A stretch of DNA of 64,000 bases from assembly GCA_033763435.1 (NCBI GenBank), contig JANRKN010000158.1, positions 11,112-75,111 of the forward strand. Reading direction: 5' to 3'. Within the stretch, counting starts at the first letter, position 1, and the number at the start of each line of letters is the position of its first letter. The notes under the pieces were generated by a model that was not told where the DNA came from, made no database searches, and saw only the letters and a program-made list of their open reading frames with translations. Source of the DNA: JANRKN01 sp033763435. GTDB lineage: Bacteria > Planctomycetota > Phycisphaerae > Phycisphaerales > UBA1924. Positions 58,358-64,000 of the stretch are shown here, piece by piece. The translations under genes were made by a program, and so were the position numbers.

Positions 58358-59398
58358 ATGACCGACCTTCCGCAGAAGTCCGCCGATTCTCTCACGGGCC
58401 CCCCCCGCCGCACCCCGCCCGCCCGCCCGACCGGCCCCGCTGCGCACGTCCCCGTGCTGCCCGAGGAAGTCCTCGCCGCGCTGAGCCCCGCGCCGGGCAT
58501 GGTCTACTGCGACGCGACCGCCGGCCTGGGCGGGCACGCATCGCTGATCGCGCCCAAGCTCATCCCGGGCGGCACGGTCATCCTCAACGACGTCGACCCC
58601 AGCAATCTCGAACGCGCCTCGGCACGCGTCCGCGCGACGCTCGACGCGCGGCCGGGCGGTTCAACCGTCGCGGTCCGCACCGTGCGGGGCAACTTCGCGC
58701 GCCTGCCGTCGGTGTTGGGTCGGTCCGACCGCCCGGACCCACTCCCGCCCGCGGACCTGTTCCTCGCCGACCTGGGCTTTTCGTCCAACCAGATGGACAC
58801 TGCCGAGCGCGGGTTCTCGTTCATGCGCGAGGGGCCGCTCGACATGCGTCTGGACCCGACGCTCCCCGTCAGCGCGCGCGACCTGGTCAACACGCTCCCA
58901 GAGCGCGAGCTCGTCCGGATCCTCCGCGAGTACGGCGAAGAGCCCGCGGCCTCACGCATCGCCCGAAAAATCGCGCAAACGCGCAGCTCCGAACCGATAA
59001 CCACCACGTCGGGGTTGGCCGACTTGGTCCGCAGCGTGCTTCCCACGAAGAGCGGATCGATCGACCCGGCCACGCGGACGTTCCAGGCGCTGCGCCTGGC
59101 GGTGAACGACGAACTGGGCACGCTCGCCGCGCTGCTCGATCAGGTCGAACGCACCGCCCTGTACAGCACCCCGGACCAGCCCGCATGGCTCCGTCCCGAC
59201 GCCCGCGTGGCGGTCATCGCCTTCCACTCGCTGGAAGACCGGCCCGTCAAGCGGTTGTTCGCGGCGCTGCACAAGTCGGGCCGGGCCAGGTTCTGCTCCG
59301 AGCAGCCCGCCCTGCCCACCGAGAGTGAAGTGGGCCAGAACCCACGCTCACGCTCGGCCAAGCTCCGTGCCGTGCAGCTCACGCCCGTCCGGGCCTGA
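58358..59398 (+). CDS. rsmH: 16S rRNA (cytosine(1402)-N(4))-methyltransferase
   Basis: A 346-residue methyltransferase, usually the second gene of the division and cell-wall cluster. After about 30 Pro/Arg-rich residues the domain starts HVPVLPEEVLAALSP. SAM-binding sequences are YCDATAGLGGHASLIAPKL and LFLADLGFSSNQMD. The C-terminal signature is VAVIAFHSLEDRPVKRLF, with SRSAKLRAVQ at the end. The start may instead be a TTG at 58334. mraZ is absent upstream. It is followed 123 bp later by the LysM gene. Confidence 0.95.
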   Translation: MTDLPQKSADSLTGPPRRTPPARPTGPAAHVPVLPEEVLAALSPAPGMVYCDATAGLGGHASLIAPKLIPGGTVILNDVDPSNLERASARVRATLDARPGGSTVAVRTVRGNFARLPSVLGRSDRPDPLPPADLFLADLGFSSNQMDTAERGFSFMREGPLDMRLDPTLPVSARDLVNTLPERELVRILREYGEEPAASRIARKIAQTRSSEPITTTSGLADLVRSVLPTKSGSIDPATRTFQALRLAVNDELGTLAALLDQVERTALYSTPDQPAWLRPDARVAVIAFHSLEDRPVKRLFAALHKSGRARFCSEQPALPTESEVGQNPRSRSAKLRAVQLTPVRA

Positions 59399-59521
59399 CC
59401 GCCCGATGGTGCCTTCAATCTCTGGCCCGACGCTCTCGCCCGACCGGTGCACGGATGCCCCGGCCTTCGACGAGCCCCCGGGCGATGCCGGCCCGCCGGC
59501 GCCTTTGGACGGATCCTTCCC

Positions 59522-60475
59522 GTGAATCGAGAACTCAAGCTCGCCCTCATCGTCGGCTTCTCGCTCGTGCTGGTCGTCGCGGTCCTCATCAGCGACCACC
59601 TCTCCAGCGCCCGCAAGGCCGCGATGGCCAATCTCGTCAACGACCTTCCCTCGGCCGTGAACCCCGCGTCGATCACGGGCCCGGGCGAGATTCGCGTGCC
59701 CGGTGAGTCGACGCCGACCGCCGGCTCGATCGTCACGCCCCCGGTCAACCCGATGGGCGAACTGCAGAACCCCGCGACGCCTCCCTCGGAAACCGAGCTG
59801 GTCGCGGCGAATACGCCCGCAACGTCCGGCGCCGAGGCGCTCGGAGCCGGTGGTCTGGGTTCCATCGGTTCGGGTTCGATCGGTTCGGGTTCGATCGCAG
59901 GCGGCACGCCTGTGCCTGAGCCGCTGGTCATCCGCCAGGGGTCGATCGCCAGTCTGCACAACTCGGGCGAGGCGCCCGTCGGTTCGCCCGAGCCTTCGGC
60001 CGGCCTGACGCCCGACTCGCCGAGCCGTTCGGCCGAACCCGCGAGGGACTTTTCCAAGGATCGCCGCCATGCCGTTGCCCGCGGCGACAGCCTCATCGCC
60101 ATCACCCGCAAGTACTACGGCGACTCCTCGCTGCACAAGGCCCTGGCCGAGTACAACAAGGGCCGCGTCGGGTCCGACGGCGTCAGCCTCCGCGAGGGCG
60201 TCACGCTCTTCATCCCGGCCCGCAATGTCCTGACCGGTGAGCCCGCGACCGCCACCCGCCCCGAAGCCCGCCCCGAGACGCGGCCCGAAACCCGCCCCGA
60301 GACGCGGCCTCAGCCCGCGCGCACCTACACCGTCAAGCGCGGCGACTCGCTCGCCAAGATCGCGCAGAGCCAGCTCGGCTCCTCCCGCCGCGTTGCCGAC
60401 CTTCTCAAGCTCAACGGCCTCTCCGACCCCGACGACATCAAGGTCGGCCAGGTGCTCAAGCTTCCGGCCCGCTGA
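59522..60475 (+). CDS. Membrane-anchored protein with two LysM domains
   Basis: A 317-residue protein. A short cytosolic start leads to one membrane helix (LALIVGFSLVLVVAVLI). A long Pro/Ser/Gly-rich spacer with repeats follows, then LysM 1 (VARGDSLIAITRKYYGDSSL, then HKALAEYNKG) and, after an Arg-Pro-Glu-Thr repeat, LysM 2 (TVKRGDSLAKIAQSQLGSSR, then RVADLLKLNGL). LysM binds N-acetylglucosamine chains, so the protein probably tethers the inner membrane to peptidoglycan. The start is GTG 59522. It lies between rsmH and the FtsL-like gene and ends in its own terminator, an unusual member of this cluster. Confidence 0.9.
   Translation: MNRELKLALIVGFSLVLVVAVLISDHLSSARKAAMANLVNDLPSAVNPASITGPGEIRVPGESTPTAGSIVTPPVNPMGELQNPATPPSETELVAANTPATSGAEALGAGGLGSIGSGSIGSGSIAGGTPVPEPLVIRQGSIASLHNSGEAPVGSPEPSAGLTPDSPSRSAEPARDFSKDRRHAVARGDSLIAITRKYYGDSSLHKALAEYNKGRVGSDGVSLREGVTLFIPARNVLTGEPATATRPEARPETRPETRPETRPQPARTYTVKRGDSLAKIAQSQLGSSRRVADLLKLNGLSDPDDIKVGQVLKLPAR
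59860..59897 (+). repeat. 15-bp in-frame repeat coding Ser-Ile-Gly-Ser-Gly
   Basis: TTCCATCGGTTCGGG (59860-59874), TTCGATCGGTTCGGG (59875-59889) and a partial third copy, in the spacer of the LysM protein. Confidence 0.8.
60257..60304 (+). repeat. 12-bp in-frame repeat coding Arg-Pro-Glu-Thr/Ala
   Basis: Four 12-bp units (CGCCCCGAAGCC, CGCCCCGAGACG, CGGCCCGAAACC, CGCCCCGAGACG) between the two LysM domains. Units alternate, so a 24-bp higher-order period is visible. Confidence 0.85.
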
Positions 60476-60556
60476 ACCTCACGGGCTCATCCAGGCGCTC
60501 ACGGCCCCGAACGCCCACCGTCCGATCGCTCGCTCCATCTCACCGGAACACTCACC

Positions 60557-60602
60557 GCGGCCCGGCGTCCTTCTCGGACTCCCCGGGCCGCTTCCGTCTT
60601 TG
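60557..60602 (+). terminator. Intrinsic terminator between the LysM gene and the FtsL-like gene
   Basis: A perfect 9-bp stem GCGGCCCGG / CCGGGCCGC (60557-60565 with 60583-60591) with a 17-nt loop, followed by TTCCGTCTTTG. It splits the division cluster into two transcription units. Confidence 0.7.
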
Positions 60603-60616
60603 CGGGTGGTGAGTCC

Positions 60617-60644
60617 TTTCCAGACGATACCGAAGGCGGATACT
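60617..60644 (+). promoter_or_regulatory. Candidate promoter of the ftsL-ftsI unit
   Basis: TTTCCA (60617-60622) and GATACT (60639-60644) are separated by 16 bp, directly after the upstream terminator and about 100 bp before the FtsL-like start. The -10 match is fair and the -35 weak. Confidence 0.3.
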
Positions 60645-60742
60645 CTGTCGCTCAGGCTTTCTCCCGAGCGTGCGTCGGGCGATCAAGACGGATCTTGACC
60701 CTGCCGACTCTCACGCGGGCCCATCGTTCGGAGTTGCGACCC

Positions 60743-61456
60743 GTGTTCCCGAAACTCGCCTTTCTCGTCATCGTGTTGGGCGTCTTCGGGTCGTCGCTGC
60801 TCGCGATGCGGCAGTCGCGCCTCCAGGCCTATTCCGAGCTGGCGCAGACGCAGCTGCGGATCCGCCAGCAGGACGAGCACCTGCTGAACGTCCGCTCGCG
60901 GATCGCCCAGGCCGTGGCGCCCACCAACGTGCAGCGCCTCGCCGCCAACGTCGGGCCCCTCAAGCCCCTCGTTCCCGAACGCACCTTCACGCCGACCTAC
61001 GCGGGCCGGATTCCGACCGAGGCCGAGCCCCGGATCGTGCCCCAGCCTCGGACCGTCCGCGCCGAGCCGACGTTCGCCGCGAACACGCCCGCGCCCGCCC
61101 CGGGCCGCGGCAGCGCACGCGTCGAACCCGCCTCGTCCAAGCGCCCGACGGCCCGGCCCGACGCGAATCAGACGCCAACGACGAAGGCTCCCGCGGCCAA
61201 GACGCCCGCGACAAAGGCCCCCGCGCGTACGGGCTCGGCCAAGGCGCCCGCCTCGCGCGACCGCGTCGCCGCGGGCTCCAGCGCTAAGGCGCCGACCAAA
61301 GCCCCCGCAAAGACCGCGGCCCAGACCCGCGCCGCCCAGCCCAAGGGCCAGACCGCATCCGCGAAGCCAAAGTCCGATCCCAAGCCCGCGCAACGGCCGA
61401 TGCAGAAGGTCGCCCTCGGCGACGCTCGCTCGCCCGGCGCGGAGCCCCGTCCGTGA
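60743..61456 (+). CDS. FtsL-like bitopic protein with long basic tail
   Basis: A 237-residue protein. A membrane helix starts almost at once (LAFLVIVLGVFGSSLLAM) and is followed by a short coiled coil (LAQTQLRIRQQDEHLLNVRS). That is the architecture of FtsL, which with FtsB/FtsQ activates septal wall synthesis. Position directly before ftsI supports this. The remaining 150 residues are Lys/Ala/Pro/Thr-rich (AKTPATKAPARTGSAKAPAS), unlike normal FtsL of about 100-120 residues. GTG 60743 has GGAG 9 nt upstream; a TTG at 60695 is the alternative start. The stop overlaps the ftsI GTG. Confidence 0.65.
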   Translation: MFPKLAFLVIVLGVFGSSLLAMRQSRLQAYSELAQTQLRIRQQDEHLLNVRSRIAQAVAPTNVQRLAANVGPLKPLVPERTFTPTYAGRIPTEAEPRIVPQPRTVRAEPTFAANTPAPAPGRGSARVEPASSKRPTARPDANQTPTTKAPAAKTPATKAPARTGSAKAPASRDRVAAGSSAKAPTKAPAKTAAQTRAAQPKGQTASAKPKSDPKPAQRPMQKVALGDARSPGAEPRP

Positions 61457-63834
61457 CGAGATCTGACCCCGATCGAATCCTCACCCGCCCGACCCGCCTC
61501 ACGTGCCGCCCCGCCCTCTGGCGTCCGGCCATGGCCTCGGCGGATCTGGTCGCGTGGATCACGACGGCGCTGCTCACCCTTGCCCTCGTCGGCATCGTCG
61601 CGCGGGTGGCCCAGCTCCAGCTCTCGCCCAGCCCCAAGCTCGTGGAGCACGTGGAGCCCCGCAAGAGCGTCAAGCGCGACCTGCCCCTCCGCGGTGACAT
61701 TCTCGATCGACGCGGCCGCCTGCTGGCGACCTCGCGCGTCGGCTACCGCGTCGTCGTTGACCCCGAGCGTTTCCCGTCGCCCCCCGATGCCGCGATCGTC
61801 GCGCTCGCTCAGGCGCTGAATCTCCCGGCCGAGGAGGTCGGCGAGCGGATCGTCACGCGTCTGGCGATCAACGCTCAGCGTCGGCCCGCGCTCGAGGCCG
61901 CGAAGGCGAGCCTCGAAGAGCCTGAGTCCTCGCTGCGGCGTCGGATGATCGACAAGGTCGAGGCGGCGGTGGGGCTCTCGCGGGGCAGTTCGACGAACGT
62001 CGATCGCGCGATGGACGAGATCGACGCGGGTGGCACGCCCCCCGAGGCTTCGAACCTGCCCAGCGATGAGCCCGCTGAGCCCGCCGCTGAGCTCTCGGTC
62101 GCCGATCCCGCTGCCGCTGCTGAGGCTCCACCCGCGGAGGCTTCAGCCGTTGAAGCCAAGTCGCCCAAGCTCCCCGGGCTGGTGCGGTATCTGCCGATCG
62201 GTGAAATCATGCCCGAGGAGCAGGCCGACGTGGTGCGTGCGGCCATCAAGGAGCACAAGCTCACGGGCGTGTGGCTCGAGCCTCGGATGGTGCGCGACTA
62301 TCCCGCGGGTGACGAGATCGCCCCGATCCTCGGCAAGACCGGCTTCGACCATCAGGGTCTGATGGGCGCCGAGAAGCTGCTGGAGAAAAAGCTGGCCGGC
62401 ACGCCGGGCTCGCTGCGCTACGTGCGCGACGCGTTCGGCCGGCCGCTGGGCGTCGAGCAGGGCGACGTGCGTCCGGGCACGCCCGGGCTGGACATCCGTC
62501 TCTCGCTGGACGTCGAGCTTCAGCGCATCGCGACCGAAGAACTGGCCCGCGGCGTGGAGGACTGCAACGCCGCCGGCGGCCGACTGATTCTCATCGACCC
62601 CGCGACGGGTGAGGTGCTCGCGATGGTCGACATCGTGCGCGATCTCCCGGGACTGGCCGAGTTCCCGTGGGAGGACAAGCCGCCGCCCCCTGCGCCGCGG
62701 GCTCGCCGGGGCGCGAAAGCACCGGCCGCTCCACCCACCCCCGTTGAGCCGCCCAAGCCGCTCGTGCGCGTGACGCCCGATCAGCTTGTCGGCAAGCGCT
62801 TCCGCACAATCAAGCCCGACAAGGGGCGCTCGGTTCACCCGGCGCTGGCGCGCAACCGCGTGGTCGAGGACATCTACGAGCCGGGCTCGACGTTCAAGCC
62901 GATCGTCTGGTCGACCGCCACGGCGATGGGCCTGGCGCGCGTTGACGACGTGATCGACACCGAGGGCGGGCGCTGGATCGCCCCCGACGGCCGGCCTTTG
63001 TCCGACGTCGTCAAGCGCGTCACGATGACCTGGGGCGACGTGCTCGTCAACTCGTCGAACATCGGCATGGTCAAAGTCGGCGCGAAGATCCCGCGGCCTG
63101 ACCTGCGCGATTCGGTGCTGCGGTTCGGCTTCGGCAGGCCCACGGGCATCGGACTGCCAGGCGAGGCCGCGGGCATCGTCACGCAGATGAAGGCCTGGTC
63201 GGTCTTCACCCAGACCAGCGTCTCGTACGGGCATGAGATCTCGGTCACGCCGCTGCAGATGGCCCGCGCGTACACGGCCTTCGCCCGCGCGGGGGCCTCG
63301 GCGGGCACGCTGCCCAACCTCACGATCCAGGCCGTGGGGCCCGACTATCCCTCACGCGCCGTTGAGACCCGGGTGCTGCCCGCGAACATCGCGCTGCTGA
63401 CGCGCGAAGTCATGAAGGGCGTCGCGGACAACATGGAGGAAAAGCTCGCCCGCGCGACGCAGGAGTCGAGCTGGCGCTACACGCTCTTCGGAAAGTCCGG
63501 CACGGCGATGATCCCGCTCGACACGCCCCCGCCCGGCAAGCGCAGGCCGCGCGGCTCCCGCGGGTACTACGAGAATCAGTACAACTCATCCTTCGCGGCC
63601 GCGGGCCCGATCGAGGATCCCAGGCTCGTCATCGTCGTCGTGATCGATGACCCGGGGCCCGAGCGGATCCGGACGCGTACGCACTACGGCACGTCGACGG
63701 CCGGCCCGGTCGTTCGCCGCGTGATGGAGCGGGCGCTGACGTACCTGGGCGTGCCGCCGTCGGATCGCCCCGAGCCCGCGCCCAAGGGCGGCGCCGCGAC
63801 GCGTTCCGCTGCCGCCGGCCCTCAGCGGGATTGA
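61453..63834 (+). CDS. ftsI: Penicillin-binding protein 2 / FtsI transpeptidase
   Basis: A 793-residue class B PBP for septal peptidoglycan cross-linking. The N-terminal membrane helix is WITTALLTLALVGIVARVAQ, followed by LRGDILDRRGRLLATS. The active-site motifs are STFK (Ser479, Lys482), SSN (534-536) and KSGTA (Lys681). The pedestal region has an acidic Ala/Pro/Glu-rich insertion at about 180-240. A Pro/Ala/Arg-rich insertion (PPPPAPRARRGAKAPAAPPT) precedes the transpeptidase Ser motif. No PASTA domain. GTG start overlaps the FtsL-like stop by 4 nt. murE and murF do not follow; a convergent PEP-CTERM gene does. Confidence 0.93.
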   Translation: MTRSDPDRILTRPTRLTCRPALWRPAMASADLVAWITTALLTLALVGIVARVAQLQLSPSPKLVEHVEPRKSVKRDLPLRGDILDRRGRLLATSRVGYRVVVDPERFPSPPDAAIVALAQALNLPAEEVGERIVTRLAINAQRRPALEAAKASLEEPESSLRRRMIDKVEAAVGLSRGSSTNVDRAMDEIDAGGTPPEASNLPSDEPAEPAAELSVADPAAAAEAPPAEASAVEAKSPKLPGLVRYLPIGEIMPEEQADVVRAAIKEHKLTGVWLEPRMVRDYPAGDEIAPILGKTGFDHQGLMGAEKLLEKKLAGTPGSLRYVRDAFGRPLGVEQGDVRPGTPGLDIRLSLDVELQRIATEELARGVEDCNAAGGRLILIDPATGEVLAMVDIVRDLPGLAEFPWEDKPPPPAPRARRGAKAPAAPPTPVEPPKPLVRVTPDQLVGKRFRTIKPDKGRSVHPALARNRVVEDIYEPGSTFKPIVWSTATAMGLARVDDVIDTEGGRWIAPDGRPLSDVVKRVTMTWGDVLVNSSNIGMVKVGAKIPRPDLRDSVLRFGFGRPTGIGLPGEAAGIVTQMKAWSVFTQTSVSYGHEISVTPLQMARAYTAFARAGASAGTLPNLTIQAVGPDYPSRAVETRVLPANIALLTREVMKGVADNMEEKLARATQESSWRYTLFGKSGTAMIPLDTPPPGKRRPRGSRGYYENQYNSSFAAAGPIEDPRLVIVVVIDDPGPERIRTRTHYGTSTAGPVVRRVMERALTYLGVPPSDRPEPAPKGGAATRSAAAGPQRD

Positions 63835-63864
63835 TCGAAGCCGCCACTCCCCATTCCCCCTGCC

Positions 63865-63903
63865 TCAAAAACACAACCGCCCCGGGATCGCTCCCGAGGC
63901 GGT
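63865..63903 (-). terminator. Intrinsic terminator of the PEP-CTERM gene
   Basis: A 12-bp stem with one C-A mismatch (63892-63903 with 63876-63887) and a 4-nt loop, followed on the minus strand by TTGTGTTTTTG. Confidence 0.8.
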
Positions 63904-63932
63904 CGAGTGATTCGAGAACTTCGCGTGCCGGC

Positions 63933-64000
63933 TTAGCGGCGACGACGGCCCGCGACCAGGCCCGCGAGGCCCAGGAGGGCCATCGAGCCGGGGGTCGGGA
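63933..64000 (-). CDS. PEP-CTERM sorting-domain protein, C-terminal end only
   Basis: Only the last 21 codons and stop are inside the window. They read PTPGSMALLGLAGLVAGRRRR: a Pro-rich sorting motif, a hydrophobic helix and a terminal arginine cluster, the tripartite PEP-CTERM signal processed by exosortase and used for secreted proteins of planctomycetes and other exopolysaccharide producers. The gene enters from the right edge and converges on ftsI, with a strong terminator between. Confidence 0.85.
   Translation of the reverse strand, partial: PTPGSMALLGLAGLVAGRRRR

Overview
This is a GC-rich, gene-dense bacterial chromosome segment. It carries about 54 protein genes and no rRNA, tRNA, insertion sequence or CRISPR array that I can recognise. 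Several traits point to the Planctomycetota, most likely the class Phycisphaerae. These are a GC-type dockerin-like tail ending in Gly-Cys, a PEP-CTERM sorting tail at the right edge, export-like leaders on the ATP synthase b and c subunits, and menaquinone-type succinate dehydrogenase together with the futalosine-pathway gene mqnD. LpxA and a peptidoglycan transpeptidase indicate a didermic, walled cell. The taxonomic placement is inference.

Layout. 1-7 kb: a lipoprotein cut by the edge, a DUF1844 protein, the succinate dehydrogenase set sdhCAB, and two unknown genes. 7-12.3 kb: fabI, nadC-birA, a HIT hydrolase and mutL. 12.3-22.7 kb (minus strand): pgk; an ATP-synthase operon holding only F0 subunits and delta, headed by a Fur-family gene; a response regulator preceded by a small orphan dimerisation/histidine-phosphotransfer-like protein; an MFS transporter; and a chemoreceptor. 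23-31.4 kb: a PpiD/SurA-like foldase, rpsD, purF, mqnD, a secreted FGE-like protein with a dockerin-like tail, an FAH-family hydrolase and smpB. 31.5-36 kb: a manganese-homeostasis pair, a P-type ATPase behind a clear yybP-ykoY (Mn2+) riboswitch, next to terC. 36-40.4 kb: dnaG-rpoD. 40.6-46 kb: acylphosphatase, HAD and DUF418 proteins, two unknowns and clpX. 46-54.1 kb (minus strand): a co-directional run lpxA, MBL hydrolase, rsfS, panD, aroB, a ParA-type ATPase fused to an AMPK/CBM48-type glycogen-binding domain, and a partner of unknown function. 54.1-64 kb: lipB, an OmpH/Skp protein, an M29 aminopeptidase, a saccharopine-dehydrogenase-like protein, then a reduced division/wall cluster (rsmH, a LysM protein, an FtsL-like protein, ftsI).

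Most notable points. (1) The ParA-CBM48 fusion and its neighbour may be an undescribed positioning system linked to glycogen or another alpha-glucan. (2) The Mn2+ riboswitch assigns a probable substrate to a P-type ATPase that lacks canonical Ca2+ ligands. (3) A stand-alone HisKA-like helical hairpin with a His-Glu-x-x-Asn motif lies directly before a response regulator. (4) Several genes appear leaderless, with a TAtnnT-like -10 element 5-7 nt before the start codon; the lpxA/lipB pair seems to share one nearly symmetrical -10 element in a 17-bp gap. (5) Basic or acidic low-complexity tails are attached to housekeeping proteins (RsfS, RpoD, FtsL-like, ClpX). (6) Related 14-16 bp tandem repeats lie after sdhB and upstream of rpoD and dnaG.
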